This document shows, piece after piece, positions 20,001-30,064 of a DNA stretch of 64,000 nt. The stretch is taken from assembly GCA_014871385.1 (NCBI GenBank), contig CM026433.1, positions 6,335,585-6,399,584 of the forward strand. Direction: 5' to 3'. Position numbers and translations under genes: made by a program. Below the pieces are notes generated by a model. That model searched no databases. It saw only the letters and a list, made by a program, of their open reading frames with translations, and was not told the origin of the DNA. The number at the start of each line of letters is the position of its first letter. Within the stretch, counting starts at the first letter, position 1. This DNA is from Ceratodon purpureus (Eukaryota; Streptophyta; Bryopsida; Pseudoditrichales; Ditrichaceae).

Positions 20001-22634
20001 TCAACAAAGACACAGCCTACAACAACACCAGTGGATATCCAGAATCCCCAGGGATCATCGGTACCCCCTAACCTGGTTGTTGGTGCAGTAGATATTGATC
20101 GAGGCCTTCCGGTCATTTCTGTGCAGGTGGGGCAGTTAACATTGGATAACGTACTCCTGGATGGAGGGTCTGGAGTCAACCTAATTACTGAGGAGGAGAG
20201 AATTCGGTTGGGGTTGAAGGAGCCGTCACCAGCACCTTATCGATTGCGTATGGCTGATCAGGCCGTGGTGGAGCCAGTGGGGTTGATAAGGAATGTCCGG
20301 ATTCATATCCATGGTATTCCGTACAACATCAGTCTGACTGTTATCAGGAACAAGGAGGTCAACGAAGCCTACAGCATGCTACTGGGCCGTCCTTGGATCA
20401 TAGATGCAAAGGTTACACATGATTGGGGAAACAAACTGGTTACTATCCGGGGCAATGGCACAGTCAAGACGATATCTATCAACCAACGAAAAGGTCCCCT
20501 GCCCAAGCTGCCAGAAGTACTGGTATGTTACAATTTAGCTGAAGGGCTGACGGACGAGGAGGAGGATCGGTTTTTGAGGACAGAGGAGGATATATTCGCA
20601 GTGGGGACTATTACACTACCGGAGGGTTTGTGTCTTCCACTTAACAACGGAATTAACCGACCCCCAGCCGACCTTCGCAAAGCCGACTGTACCACAGCCG
20701 ACATAAGAGCCGACTTGGGCACCGCCGACTCAGCGAAGGTACCTACACCAGTTCCGGATTCTGCCACTTACCCAGAACACTTTTATACCTTCACGGAGGG
20801 TGACATGCCGGTGGATGAAACACCTGTAAGAGACAAGCTAGGGGATATGAAGGTGGCAGCATGGAACCTGACTGAAGAGGAGCAGTTACGCAAGATCAAT
20901 GTTGGCACTGAGGAGTCTCCCAAGATCTTGAAGATTGGAGCTCAATTGGAGCCAGCCATGGCTAAGGCAGCTGAGGACCTGTTGAGGGAATATACAGATG
21001 TGTTTGCCTGGACATACAAGGATTTGAAGGGCATACCTCCATCGGTAGCTCAGCACCGGATTGTGCTGGAGAAAGACATTCCGCCTATCCATCAGGCCCG
21101 TTACAGGATGAATCCGAACTATGCTAGCATTGTCAAACAGGATATTGACAAACTGTTGGCAGCAGGGTTCATCATACCAGTCGAGGAAGCAACCTGGCTC
21201 TCACCCATTGTTGTTGTTCCTAAAAAAAATGGTCAATTAAGGATTTGTATTGACTACAGAAAATTAAATGCTGCTACAAAAAAGGACCCTTACCCTCTAC
21301 CGTTTACTGAAGAGGTGTTAGATGCTGTGGCAGGTTATGAGATGTACTCCTTCCTGGATGGTCGGTCTGGTTACTATCAGATTTCGATTGCTCCTGAGGA
21401 TAGGCATAAGACTGCCTTCATCACGGAATGGGGCGCCTTTGTCTGGGTGGTCATGCCTTTCGGCCTGACTAATGCACCACCGACTTATCAGAGGGCTGTG
21501 AACAAAGCGTTCAAGGAATACTTGGGGCGATTTATGAAGCTATTCCTTGATGACTTCACAGTGTACAGCGACCTAGCCGACCATTTACAGAAACTGCGCC
21601 TATGTTTCGAGAAGTGCAGACAGTATGGCATCAGTTTAAATCCAGAGAAGTGTGTATTCCTGGTCACCTCTGGCATTATACTAGGCCATGTGGTTTCTAA
21701 GGTAGGCAAGATGCCAGATCCTAAGAAGATTGAAGTTATTCAGGAGATGCCCCGACCACAGCACGGAGCCGACGTACAGGTTTTCAACGGATTTGCACAG
21801 TTCAACAGAATTTACATTAAATTCTATGCTCACATTATGGAGCCAATAACCAAACTGATGCGAAAATCCGAAGAGTTTGTGTGGATGGACAAGTGTGAAG
21901 CTGCATGGTTGGAGATCAAGGACAGATATACTAAGGCACCAATCCTGGTTGCCCCCCGCTGGGATTTGGAGTTTCATGTCCATACAGATGCCTCTGACAT
22001 AGCCGTCGGGGCTATGCTGGCTCAGAACCAGACAGGGAAGTGTGACCAGCCGATCTCCTATGCTTCTAGATTGCTTAATTCTGCTGAAAAGAATTATACC
22101 ACCACAGAAAAGGAAGCCCTGGCTATGGTTTATGCTCTTACAAAATATCGTCATTATCTTTTGGGGAACAAGGTGGTTTTTTATGTAGATCATATGGCTC
22201 TTGTGTATTTGGTTAACAAGCCTCAAGTGTCTGGACGGATTGCCCGATGGCTTTTGTTATTTCAGGAGTATGATTTCACAGTGGTGTACAAGCCTGGCAG
22301 GACGCATGGCGCAGCCGACTTACTCAGCCGACTTACTAACGGCGAGCCACCTACAGGAGTTCCTGACCAGCTTCCTGATGCTGGCCTATTCTACGTATCC
22401 CCTGAGTGGTTGCAAGACATCCGGGATTACTTGCGTACTGGAGAGCCGCCTGCCACTATGCCTAAGGATGACAAGCGGAAGTTACTGTTACGGGCCCTCC
22501 CTTATACTTTACTCGATGGAGTGCTACATAAGAAGGGGCAGGATTTGGTACTGAGACGGGTTTTAGATCCTGTTCAAGCTGATACAGTAATGAGGGAGAT
22601 GCATGACGGCTGCGCAGGTGGACACTTCTCCTAG
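17013..22634 (+). CDS. Gypsy gag-pol polyprotein, N-terminal part (gag, protease, RT, RNase H)
   Basis: The ORF has 1873 codons. A long low-complexity, Gln/Glu/Pro-rich leader (1-500) precedes a retrotransposon gag domain (about 505-640). Two CCHC zinc knuckles follow near 703 (CTVCKKFGHEDKYC) and 773 (CFLCLGTDHQMRNC). An aspartic protease has the core LLDGGSGVNLI (about 1048), with DGG instead of DTG/DSG. The reverse transcriptase (about 1360-1540) has LFLDDF at the YxDD position. RNase H (about 1650-1780) shows HTDASD and TTTEKEALA. The frame ends at TAG 22632-22634, inside the integrase H2C2 finger just after GGHFS. The same frame continues directly ([15 protein letters not shown]), so this stop is probably a TGG-to-TAG nonsense change. 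Confidence 0.93.
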   Translation: MEEGDQNDLRAERQARERFRRYMQRDERVTEPTPAEGHGRLSSQGSAAKQVGELIDMEVENDLSSSDGRTRESRFGGETQFEKGDRLSRQPDPTSTPWKYQDMKRTSSFRRDFSTAADDYNTFREERRQTQEVFAEPTQWPSTVTGRADAGTEPTRGRSRPVSPAHLPQTPETLPAAFQSLKQKLEETKSRSVQEQGLANPTEGGPSRNVHFLDEFRLRAEWEQEEEDRRAVEAFKADLQARRERAKQHSTTHTHSRPDPGKYLQQLEALQQAAPSGEASLHHWHTEPQWPPEPSQTAWELEFNRRVQETAQRLATQQLATQQREQQRVERERQELAQLHDLWEEQRREREQEQTEGIPVRTPYLADPTPEVLEDRKIPGPLPTTAPSPVPRPLAYVDHLTGDTYHSAQPTQHTEIPVRIAEPTFGESVPEVIYGGRPTVHTSSSAPAGYGPATVPGGPHSTAPTPQRPRYPTVTSVVRPPAVPTARTTDFTSAPPRPPVSTQRKQLPYRAYKEGSDPDAHLRYFDKCAWFNGETDEQVIITLFGTTLVDKAQRWFDDWLDHHLYCTWEEAKEAFKLRYREQDSDEQVYMTLRTFKQGEGEKVQDYYERFMKLIKCLQTEVGEGFKLTYFRAGLLDYLKVTTSGSTANTLTELKELARRCETNCTDASGKKLYFQAKRTEPTNSRASTANAQADQVETVNRRFCTVCKKFGHEDKYCFVNPDNPNNRLPRADGKPTVGVHEVSATQPTSGSGRQFNSRPGGYQNSGAGRIDGCFLCLGTDHQMRNCHLRLKFQQILAAEKLGTNSVGVNSVELQELDNPEVATILTRAARVRAGLPLEDKELKEPEPRLPKTQADWEKEERLRKEFIALTEEINRENELAQQKEEELHKVNVDNSTSTVTDGPVLDSDWAGFPDADCLQEIPKLVPTGTLTEPTTSQPSTAVKTVSRQILQTPITVSLGELLEVAPNLTEYVRAKVFPNTQRQHRLSFEPVQHQQISTKTQPTTTPVDIQNPQGSSVPPNLVVGAVDIDRGLPVISVQVGQLTLDNVLLDGGSGVNLITEEERIRLGLKEPSPAPYRLRMADQAVVEPVGLIRNVRIHIHGIPYNISLTVIRNKEVNEAYSMLLGRPWIIDAKVTHDWGNKLVTIRGNGTVKTISINQRKGPLPKLPEVLVCYNLAEGLTDEEEDRFLRTEEDIFAVGTITLPEGLCLPLNNGINRPPADLRKADCTTADIRADLGTADSAKVPTPVPDSATYPEHFYTFTEGDMPVDETPVRDKLGDMKVAAWNLTEEEQLRKINVGTEESPKILKIGAQLEPAMAKAAEDLLREYTDVFAWTYKDLKGIPPSVAQHRIVLEKDIPPIHQARYRMNPNYASIVKQDIDKLLAAGFIIPVEEATWLSPIVVVPKKNGQLRICIDYRKLNAATKKDPYPLPFTEEVLDAVAGYEMYSFLDGRSGYYQISIAPEDRHKTAFITEWGAFVWVVMPFGLTNAPPTYQRAVNKAFKEYLGRFMKLFLDDFTVYSDLADHLQKLRLCFEKCRQYGISLNPEKCVFLVTSGIILGHVVSKVGKMPDPKKIEVIQEMPRPQHGADVQVFNGFAQFNRIYIKFYAHIMEPITKLMRKSEEFVWMDKCEAAWLEIKDRYTKAPILVAPRWDLEFHVHTDASDIAVGAMLAQNQTGKCDQPISYASRLLNSAEKNYTTTEKEALAMVYALTKYRHYLLGNKVVFYVDHMALVYLVNKPQVSGRIARWLLLFQEYDFTVVYKPGRTHGAADLLSRLTNGEPPTGVPDQLPDAGLFYVSPEWLQDIRDYLRTGEPPATMPKDDKRKLLLRALPYTLLDGVLHKKGQDLVLRRVLDPVQADTVMREMHDGCAGGHFS

Positions 22635-25600
22635 GATATCACTTCCAGGAAGATTCTGGATGCTGGGTACTGGTGGCCGACTCTCCATAAGGATGTTTCG
22701 GAGTATTGCAGGGCCTGTGATAAGTGCCAACGGGTCGGAGGATTGGCCAACACAGGACTCGCCCAGTTAGTCACCAGCCTACCTGCAGAGCCGTTCATGA
22801 AGTGGGGCTTGGATTTTGTGGGGCCCATCAAGCCAGCATCAGCCAAGACAGGTAACAGGTACATTCTCGTCGCAACCGACTATGCGACTAAATGGGTGGA
22901 GGCTAAGGCACTCCGCACGAATACAGCCGCTGTCACTGCCAAGTTTCTGTATGAGAATATTCTGACCCGCTACGGCTGTCCTCTAACTCTGGTCAGCGAC
23001 CAAGGCACTCACTTCATCAACGAGGCCATCGACTATTTGGTACAGCACTTTCTTCTGCAGCATCGGACATCCACAACTTACTATCCACAGGGCAATGGAC
23101 AAGCAGAATCGACCAACAAGGTTCTAGGGCGGATACTTACCAAACTGGTCAGTGACAACAGGATTGACTGGGATGAGCATTTACCGACTGCCTTATTCTC
23201 TTACAGGACCGCTTTTAAGGTTAGTACTGGGTATACCCCTTTTCAGCTAGTCTACGGGCTCCATCCACTTATGCCTACGGAGTACACTGTCCCTACCCGC
23301 AGAACCGACGGTGAGATTGATTTTACTCAAACTCGAGTCTTACAAGCCCGCACAGCCGACCTCGAGCAGCTCGACAGCCACCGATTGGCTGCACAGGCAG
23401 AGTCAGGAAGTCGGCAGTGGGATCGATCTCTTTGGAGCCAACAGCATTACCGGCAGAAGGATTTTCAAGTGGGAGACCATGTCTTATGGTACCCCAAGGG
23501 TGAAAAGGAGCACGCTGGAAAGTTTAAGAGCAGGTGGTTTGGGCCTTATCGGGTGCAGTACCGACTTCCCAATAATACTGCGTTATTGGTGACTGAGGAG
23601 CATTTTGAGCCCAACCCAATTATCGTGAACATCAATAAGCTTAAACCATATCGCTTTTACTCGGAGGATCAGCTAGTCACTGTGGGTCCTAAACAGCTGC
23701 CACGTGGTTCTTTCACAAACCCTAATGAGCCACTACTTACACCGGTCTCCTCCGCCGGACAGCCTTTAAGTGGAGCTACATTACCCGGCGGCGTGAACTC
23801 CTCCAGCGCAGTTAAGTCTTCGGCTGTGATGGCGGATTCCGGACTACCATCCAGCCCAGTTCGTAGCTCAGTCTCCTGCCAACCTCCCGCAGCACTCGAC
23901 CATAATAGCGCCCCGAAACCCTTCCAACTCACCTCGGTGGTAGGGTGTTTCTCGGTGGAGCCTCTTTTTGACTGCCCCGACCTCTTTCCTTCTTCACATC
24001 ACCGGCCGGACACTCTCTTTGGCTCCATTCCGCATCTTCGCCCCGCTATTCACTCCCCTCAGTCATTCCTCCCGCCCTTTCCCCCTCTTGTTTCCCCATC
24101 CTCCTACCCACCTGATGCTCCCCTCCCCCCCCGTTCCCCTTCTTCTGCTCGTGCTGTGCCCATCTCTCCCCACTGCTCACCTTCCCTCTACCCCCCCCAC
24201 ACCATCGTCTTCCCTCACGACTTGGAGCTCCTCTCGGCTGCTGCTACCTTATCGGGTACTGCGCCATCTCCTTTGCTGCAGCCAGTTTCCCCGGGTTGCC
24301 CTCAGCAGTTGACATCTTCAGTCGCAGCGGTGCCGACATCATCAGGGGGCGCTTCTTCCTCTTCTCTCCGCGCTCGTGGTCACAGCTGCGAGCTCCTTCC
24401 AGGTTCTACTGTCTCGGTCGTGCCATCGTCTCGCTGCCCCGTCTTGTCTGCAGCACTAGGTCGGTCACCTCTGTCTAGGGTTCCGGTCAGCAATTGCGTT
24501 GTTCCACTTCCGCTACCCTTACATGTCAAGACCGAGCCACTTTCGAGCCCCCTCCGTGGCCCTTCTCAATTTTTGTCTGCACATTCTAGGTCTTCCGATC
24601 CTGTCGTATTTTCACACCAACTCCTAAACCCTAGGTTTCAGTCACCGTCGGCTCAGTTGCTCTCCCCATCTCCCATTGCCGATTCTCCAATGTTAGTCTC
24701 AGCTAGTTCTCTCTGTGCCACTAATCGTTTTCACCCTCCTGAACCCTCTGAGTATTCTTCTCATAGTAGTAGTGATTCAGACACATTAGATTTTCCTGTA
24801 TACTGTTCCCAGCGCTCGGTGCCGTGTGTTGACAGGGCCGACTTCATCATCGCCAACCCCGCCCAGGCCCCCCACCGGCAGTCACGTCTAGGCAGACGCA
24901 GAAGACGGGGGCAATTTGGCACCTTAGAGCGGTATTTCGGCCGTGGAGTTCTTCATCCGGCCAACTGTCAGGAGATCATGGAGGTCGGCGGTCCCAGCCA
25001 ACCACCACCTGCGCCAACAGCCCCTGCCCGGAGCGACAACGATGAGCCGACTGCTCCGGCCACCACTCCAGCCACAGTTTCTGCGACTGACCCACCACCT
25101 CCAGGGATTACTCCACCGACAGGCGTCACTGCTCCGTCTTCTGAGACTCAGCGTCGTGGGGCGAAACGCAAGCTCACACCGATTGATGGACGCGCCCCCA
25201 AACGGATTTGTGTTACCAAGCAAGCACGTCGGCGCTGGGAGGTTCAGTTCGAGCCCTTCACTTGCTGGACTGCGTGGACAGCTATGTCTGATGATGACTG
25301 GGCTGCCCAGACCAGCCTCGAAGTTTTCTATAACTTCAAGTGGCCTAAACCTCGTACGGAGCTGATATTGGACTTCGTCGAAGGCTTTGAGTATGTGCAG
25401 CCACCTCCTGGAAAACGCCGACCTGCTGCCGAGCTTGGAGGGCCTATACGGTCTATGGTTAGGGGTAAACCAGTCGAGGTCACAGCCTTTGTCATCCGGG
25501 CTGCCCTAGGATTTGAGGCCGGCACCGACTTGGCGGGTCGCAAGCCCGTCCATGGTTTCCATCGCCGATACTCCAGGTACGGTCTCAGCGCAGCCGACCA

Positions 25601-26369
25601 CAAACATGACGGTAACCGAGTCACTGCCCTTCTTCCTGATTATCAGGTTCGAGTTCAGGCCCTCGGTGACGCCATCGGTTTTAAGGGGCGCCATATTTTC
25701 GTGAGCAACGACACCTTAGAGCACCTCTTTGCAGCAGAGGAGGCGGGCGCTCACGATAAAACCTTTGATTGGTCCCACTTTGTGCTGACTAACCTTCGCC
25801 GCCACCTTGTCTACATACATTCTCAAGCCCCGGGTGTACGGCGCCTGCGAGGAGCGGCTGTGATGGACGCCATATTGTCGACCTGGTTTCCCGAGCGTGA
25901 GGACATCACCGCCCTCCTTCCCATCTCTTCGAGCAAGGACACCCTGGATGGTAGCCACGAGGGTGCCCCAATCAGCGACCCTCGACCACCGCACCCCAGT
26001 AGCTCGGTTTTGCGTGACCAAACGAGCGGAGCCCACCTGCCGACAACTGTTGAAGCCTCGGCGGTTCTACCAGCAGTCACCACCCCCACCTCCAAATCTC
26101 AGGAGGGGTCTTCTGACGTTGGTCGGCCGTCTCGCCGCCTCCTACGAGAACACAGCCGCCCCCAACCGACAGATCCCACTCCGCCCCTGGACGAACCTCT
26201 TCACACCACCCCCCTGATGGCTACGGCATCTCCCTCTTGTCGGTACCCCCTTCGGTCCCGTACCCCTGTTCCTGTAGTTCCTGTTCTTTCCTCTGATTCT
26301 GAGCTCTTCGTGGTCGGTCGAACTACAGCACCCTCGCGAGTACCCCTTGCGCGTGTCTGCAGCTCTTAG
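22635..26369 (+). CDS. Gypsy integrase plus long C-terminal extension (same frame after a TAG)
   Basis: This continues the gag-pol frame after the TAG; the first ATG is at 22743. The rest of the H2C2 finger (CRACDKCQR) is followed by the DDE integrase core ([22 protein letters not shown]) up to about 23230 and a [10 protein letters not shown]-terminal fold. No chromodomain was seen. About 500 residues of Pro/Ser-rich linker then lead to a distinct domain (about 25225-25890) with [15 protein letters not shown]-like and [18 protein letters not shown] segments. That domain resembles the accessory-ORF domain of plant Ty3 elements and, loosely, the LTR-borne ORFs in this window. Its function is unknown. 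Confidence 0.85.
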   Translation, partial: DITSRKILDAGYWWPTLHKDVSEYCRACDKCQRVGGLANTGLAQLVTSLPAEPFMKWGLDFVGPIKPASAKTGNRYILVATDYATKWVEAKALRTNTAAVTAKFLYENILTRYGCPLTLVSDQGTHFINEAIDYLVQHFLLQHRTSTTYYPQGNGQAESTNKVLGRILTKLVSDNRIDWDEHLPTALFSYRTAFKVSTGYTPFQLVYGLHPLMPTEYTVPTRRTDGEIDFTQTRVLQARTADLEQLDSHRLAAQAESGSRQWDRSLWSQQHYRQKDFQVGDHVLWYPKGEKEHAGKFKSRWFGPYRVQYRLPNNTALLVTEEHFEPNPIIVNINKLKPYRFYSEDQLVTVGPKQLPRGSFTNPNEPLLTPVSSAGQPLSGATLPGGVNSSSAVKSSAVMADSGLPSSPVRSSVSCQPPAALDHNSAPKPFQLTSVVGCFSVEPLFDCPDLFPSSHHRPDTLFGSIPHLRPAIHSPQSFLPPFPPLVSPSSYPPDAPLPPRSPSSARAVPISPHCSPSLYPPHTIVFPHDLELLSAAATLSGTAPSPLLQPVSPGCPQQLTSSVAAVPTSSGGASSSSLRARGHSCELLPGSTVSVVPSSRCPVLSAALGRSPLSRVPVSNCVVPLPLPLHVKTEPLSSPLRGPSQFLSAHSRSSDPVVFSHQLLNPRFQSPSAQLLSPSPIADSPMLVSASSLCATNRFHPPEPSEYSSHSSSDSDTLDFPVYCSQRSVPCVDRADFIIANPAQAPHRQSRLGRRRRRGQFGTLERYFGRGVLHPANCQEIMEVGGPSQPPPAPTAPARSDNDEPTAPATTPATVSATDPPPPGITPPTGVTAPSSETQRRGAKRKLTPIDGRAPKRICVTKQARRRWEVQFEPFTCWTAWTAMSDDDWAAQTSLEVFYNFKWPKPRTELILDFVEGFEYVQPPPGKRRPAAELGGPIRSMVRGKPVEVTAFVIRAALGFEAGTDLAGRKPVHGFHRRYSRYGLSAADHKHDGNRVTALLPDYQVRVQALGDAIGFKGRHIFVSNDTLEHLFAAEEAGAHDKTFDWSHFVLTNLRRHLVYIHSQAPGVRRLRGAAVMDAILSTWFPEREDITALLPISSSKDTLDGSHEGAPISDPRPPHPSSSVLRDQTSGAHLPTTVEASAVLPAVTTPTSKSQEGSSDVGRPSRRLLREHSRPQPTDPTPPLDEPLHTTPLMATASPSCRYPLRSRTPVPVVPVLSSDSELFVVGRTTAPSRVPLARVCSS

Positions 26370-26384
26370 AGTGAGTCACTGACG

Positions 26385-27386
26385 ATGGATCAGCAACCAC
26401 CCACATCCCCGACGCCATCCAACAACTCGGCCCCGCCCCCAACACTGCCGACTACACCCCGATTTCAACCTGAGGATGCGGCGGTTCTCAACGAGACACG
26501 TGGAGCAATCATCCTCTGGCGACCGCCCTTCGATTGGAGTCATCTTCTCCACACCACAGCAGCACCGACAGAGCCGACTGCAACCGCGGCAGGAACGGCC
26601 ACCAACCCCAGAACCGGACAGTCGCAGCCTCTCCCAACGAGCACCGCCAACCGCGCAACTGTTGGCCCCTCTCCATCGAATCATCTTCCCCGGCAACAGT
26701 CAGGGGCGGCATCTGGTGAACCTCCTGAAGATTCGTTTGGCAGTCTACCAATCAGCGCCACCACCACATCAGATTTTCAGCTCCTACTGAACAACCTGAA
26801 CGCCCTAGCAACTGTCCTTGTCAGGACACGAGCAGCGGCTCGCCAGTTAGAGGCTACGCGCCTCTCTAGTGCCAACCGAGTGACGGCCCTCGAATCTCGT
26901 CTTACCGACCTCACTGGGCAGGTTGACCTCCTTACACATCAACTCCAGGTTTCCGAAGCAGCGAATGAGGCCGTGCTTTTAGAGAACACAACTTTGCGGG
27001 CCTCAGTCACCGACTTGCAGGGACAGTTAGGTAATGCCGCGGCCAATCACAGCCGACCTGAGCCAAGCCTTCGTCGTCTCGAGCTTGAGCATCAACTCAG
27101 CACTCGCCTTCGACAGGCTGATCTCCTGATCTTAGACAACCAGCGGCTTACTCTACAGCTGGCCACCCTCACTCTCCCTCCGAGAGAACTCAGCCGAGCA
27201 GTCCGGGACTATGCCACTACCAAGCAGCAAGACCTTGAAGCTGCCCTCACAGCCCACCGGGAAGATTTTGCACGTCAGCAGCGGTGGCTTCGCCGGTTCG
27301 AGGAGCGCGACCCCCTGTTCGAACCATGGTTAGAAGACGAGGAGACCTTCGGAGCAGAGCCGACTTCGCCCCACCAGACTCCATGA
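26385..27386 (+). CDS. Third gypsy ORF, 333-aa coiled-coil protein
   Basis: It starts 15 bp after the stop of the polyprotein and is intact. An N-terminal Pro/Thr-rich part (1-120) precedes a long heptad-rich helix (about 130-300; VTALESRLTDLTGQVDLLTH, LENTTLRASVTDLQGQL) and an acidic end. No enzyme motif is seen. It lies between pol and the polypurine tract, where Tat- and Athila-type elements carry extra ORFs. A role in particle assembly or nuclear targeting is possible but not shown. Confidence 0.75.
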   Translation: MDQQPPTSPTPSNNSAPPPTLPTTPRFQPEDAAVLNETRGAIILWRPPFDWSHLLHTTAAPTEPTATAAGTATNPRTGQSQPLPTSTANRATVGPSPSNHLPRQQSGAASGEPPEDSFGSLPISATTTSDFQLLLNNLNALATVLVRTRAAARQLEATRLSSANRVTALESRLTDLTGQVDLLTHQLQVSEAANEAVLLENTTLRASVTDLQGQLGNAAANHSRPEPSLRRLELEHQLSTRLRQADLLILDNQRLTLQLATLTLPPRELSRAVRDYATTKQQDLEAALTAHREDFARQQRWLRRFEERDPLFEPWLEDEETFGAEPTSPHQTP

Positions 27387-27550
27387 AGCCTGCCCTACGC
27401 ACTGCGACATCTCCGGCACGGCTCATTGTCTGTAGATAGCAGTTGTTGGTTCTGTTTAATTTTTCTCTTCCTTTTCATTTTTCCTTCTCCTTCGCCATGT
27501 TTCCGGCCATTACCTTTTCTTCCCCTGCCGTTCTGAGGACAGAACTACCG

Positions 27551-27564
27551 GAAAAAGGGGATAA
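27551..27564 (+). other. Polypurine tract of nested gypsy
   Basis: GAAAAAGGGGATAA directly precedes the right LTR start TGTTAACC. This is the expected plus-strand primer position. Confidence 0.8.
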
Positions 27565-27988
27565 TGTTAACCGGAGATTTATCCATCTCCCCTTTCCCAC
27601 TTTCCAGTAGCAGTTTTCACAGTTTTTCATCCCTGTCCCCGACAGTCATCCAGTCGGCTGGATGAACTCTGTCAGAGCCGACTGGATGAACTCTGTCGGA
27701 GCCGACTGGATGAATTCTGCTAGACTCTTAAGGCAGATTTTAGGGTTTTTGAGATCATTCCTCACTAGTGCACTCAGAGTTAGGAGAGACTGAGGAGTCT
27801 TTATGAGGTACTGTACCATGATTTTGGGGCAGATTTGACCCTCTTTATACAGTTTTGACTCACTTTTCCACTCCTTTTGAGTGTTTTCTGCATTGTATGA
27901 GTGTTTCAGCACTATTGCTAGTTGGGTTTTTGTAGGGTTTTGATGGGTTGTGAAGGTTAGGGTTTTATGGGAAATCCTCCCTTTACCA
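27565..27988 (+). repeat. Right LTR of nested gypsy (424 bp)
   Basis: Same length as the left LTR, with four differences seen by eye (two in the GCCGACTGG repeats, one at GAGCTACTG/GAGGTACTG, one at GTTTTAGCAC/GTTTCAGCAC). It is followed by the CCAGG duplication. Confidence 0.93.
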
Positions 27989-28200
27989 CCAGGGTGGAGC
28001 GCGAGCTTCTCCAAGGGGGGGGGGGGGGGGGGGGGGCGCGAGCTTCTCCAAGGGGGGGCGCGAGCTTCTCCAAGGGGGGGGGCGCAACCTACTGCAAAGG
28101 GGGGCGCGAGCTTCTCAGAGGGGGGGCGCGAGCTTCTGGAAGGGGGGGGGCGCGAGCTTCCAGAGGGGGGGGGCGCGAGCGGGTTCAGGGGGGAGGCACC
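27989..28200 (+). repeat. GC-rich array A2, right part, with a 22-nt G run
   Basis: This continues the array cut by the gypsy insertion: GGGGCGCGAGCTTCTCCA units and an uninterrupted G run at about 28015-28036. It lies at the 3' side of the kinase gene. The unit orientation is the same as in A1 and opposite to A3-A5. Confidence 0.9.
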
Positions 28201-28412
28201 CTTGTACGAGGGGCAGTCCCAGTGAATGGGCCATACAGTTTTTTCATTTTTTTTTTAAAAACAATTTTTCATTCCATTACAAAACCAACAATACCATTTC
28301 ATGTTCCACCAAGGCATGTATACGCCGAAAAAACGATTTATTAAAATATTAGAAATGTGCAAACAAGGCCACATAGGCAATCAAAATGTTCCAAACGTAA
28401 TTCACTATGGAA

Positions 28413-29993
28413 CTACAATGTGTATCTAAAACAACCATTGGGAGCTTGGAAGTTGTAAGGGGGGCTCATCAAATCATTCACAACTTTTGCAAGTGAAAGC
28501 CTCTTTGTAGGATCTTCGTTAAGCAAGCCATCCAACTTTGATGAGAATACAATCTTTGAGATTGAATCCTTGAAGAGTTCTGGGCAATCTTCTTCTCTCC
28601 ATATCTTCTTTGCCAAATGGCCTACCGAAAATGCATCAGATAGCGTCGTACATGGATGCATCCTCTTCATGCGCTCCATATTCCGTTCCTCATCATCTTT
28701 TTTGCCATATAAAAAGAACAACTCCGGTGCAACTCCTACCCTCCTCTCCTTTACTTGTACATGTTCATCGGGGTCCATCACACCATAAGGGGAGGCCTTG
28801 TTCTCAATGACTCTGCTTGCCACACCCCAATCGCACACACCAATATATACTTTATCCTTGTCATGAGGTGGAAAGTGGAGTAGAATGTTGGATGGCGTTA
28901 AGTCGTTGTGGAGGATTTCAGCCTTATGGACTATGTCCATAACATAGATGAGACTCCACGCCAACATTCCCCGGTTCTTTCGGTAGGCAACAATTCTTTG
29001 GCACTCTTCCATGGGCATATCCCTCGACTTCAAAATTTCTTTGTAATCTGTTGCCTCGGATGCCTTCTCATTTATCTTGAGGAAGTTGCGGAGGCAATCT
29101 CCATTCCACCACAGGGTATAAGCTTCCATGGTCTTAGCGTGAATGGCCCAAAATTTTATCACACCCGGATGCTCTACGGGGTTAACCGTGGCCTCAATCG
29201 CCCGTTCCTCTCGCTTCTTCACTTCGGTTTTAGCCTTGGAAAGTTTTCCCGCAAATTCTATGTGAATTGGAATTTTCGTCATATTGGCTATTCGCACTTT
29301 TCGCACTTTGCCATACCCCCCCTCGGCATTGAAGCCAGATAATGGCACAACCTTGGCCGTAACCAAAATCCATATCAATGCACCATACATGTGTGCTTCC
29401 AATGCTGAGTTCAATGCTTGCTCATTCCAAGGCATAATCTTTGTTTTCCCCTTAGAACATCTCTGACATGCCTCCTGAACCGTTGTCAGTTTTTGAATAA
29501 ACACTTTGTCTTGGTTGCTCCATTCTTCGCCTTGTGGTTTCTTGACATGTGATTCAAACACATGAATGACATTTGTCGTAGCACTACTCACTTGTTGTGT
29601 CAACCACTTCGGGCTGTGAAAATACTTCGTCATGCAATCCATGTACATCTCTGATCCTTCCAATGCGCTCCAAAATTCCCTTTCCAAATCACGTTGGAGG
29701 TTGTAGATACCATTCTCTCCGTGATCAAGGTACATTGCCTTCAACATTCGTATGGTACGGGCCTTGTAGTACTCAACGGCCACCTTTCTGATGAAATGCG
29801 TATACTCCAATGGTGGATAACCGTCATCCTTCTCGTGCGCTGGAATACTCTTCTTCTTTTTACCCTTCGAGCTAGATGAAGGAGTAGAACCACTAGAACC
29901 ATGAGGTGTTACGCAACTCATAGGGTCCACCGCATCTGGAGCATCCAAGTCCACATACATAGGCCGCTTGCCGGAGCCTTGTCTAGAAGACAT
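28413..29993 (-). CDS. Protein-kinase-like protein of transposon E1
   Basis: The intact 526-aa ORF is homologous to the E2 protein at 51668-53236. Both start M-S-x-(R/S)...GSGKRP-YVDLDAP and have a conserved helical N-terminal half without recognised domain. The C-terminal half is a kinase fold: Gly loop GGYGKV (225-230), candidate VAIK lysine in EFAGK (250), catalytic loop HNDLTPSNILL (362-372), DWG in place of DFG (388-390), VAPE (421-424) and DAFSVGHLAKKIW (453-465). All catalytic residues (K, D, N, D) are present, so activity is plausible. Target and role are unknown. Two kinase copies kept open in two elements, one of which has a dead transposase, suggest selected function or recent loss of the rest. 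Confidence 0.8.
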   Translation of the reverse strand: MSSRQGSGKRPMYVDLDAPDAVDPMSCVTPHGSSGSTPSSSSKGKKKKSIPAHEKDDGYPPLEYTHFIRKVAVEYYKARTIRMLKAMYLDHGENGIYNLQRDLEREFWSALEGSEMYMDCMTKYFHSPKWLTQQVSSATTNVIHVFESHVKKPQGEEWSNQDKVFIQKLTTVQEACQRCSKGKTKIMPWNEQALNSALEAHMYGALIWILVTAKVVPLSGFNAEGGYGKVRKVRIANMTKIPIHIEFAGKLSKAKTEVKKREERAIEATVNPVEHPGVIKFWAIHAKTMEAYTLWWNGDCLRNFLKINEKASEATDYKEILKSRDMPMEECQRIVAYRKNRGMLAWSLIYVMDIVHKAEILHNDLTPSNILLHFPPHDKDKVYIGVCDWGVASRVIENKASPYGVMDPDEHVQVKERRVGVAPELFFLYGKKDDEERNMERMKRMHPCTTLSDAFSVGHLAKKIWREEDCPELFKDSISKIVFSSKLDGLLNEDPTKRLSLAKVVNDLMSPPYNFQAPNGCFRYTL

Positions 29994-30064
29994 CGCAAAG
30001 TAAATCCCTGAAAAAAAAAATCAACAACTTCCCCCCCCGCCCCAATGAAGACTTCCCACATAAG

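Larger units (their letters stand above)
15592..27988 (+). mobile_element. Nested Ty3/gypsy LTR retrotransposon, complete, 12,397 bp
   Basis: Two 424-bp LTRs (15592-16015 and 27565-27988) begin TGTTAACCGG and end TTTACCA. They are flanked by the 5-bp duplication CCAGG (15587-15591, 27989-27993). By eye the LTRs differ at four positions, about 1%, so insertion is recent. A primer-site candidate begins TGGCGACCATGCTC at 16017, and a purine tract GAAAAAGGGGATAA (27551-27564) abuts the right LTR. The interior encodes gag-pol, a C-terminal extension and a separate coiled-coil ORF. A single TAG in the integrase zinc finger is the only lesion found. Confidence 0.95.

Noticed and set aside
22632..22634. 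TAG in the nested gypsy as a programmed readthrough site
   Set aside because: It lies inside the integrase zinc finger, not at a domain border, and is followed by GAT, not a known leaky context.
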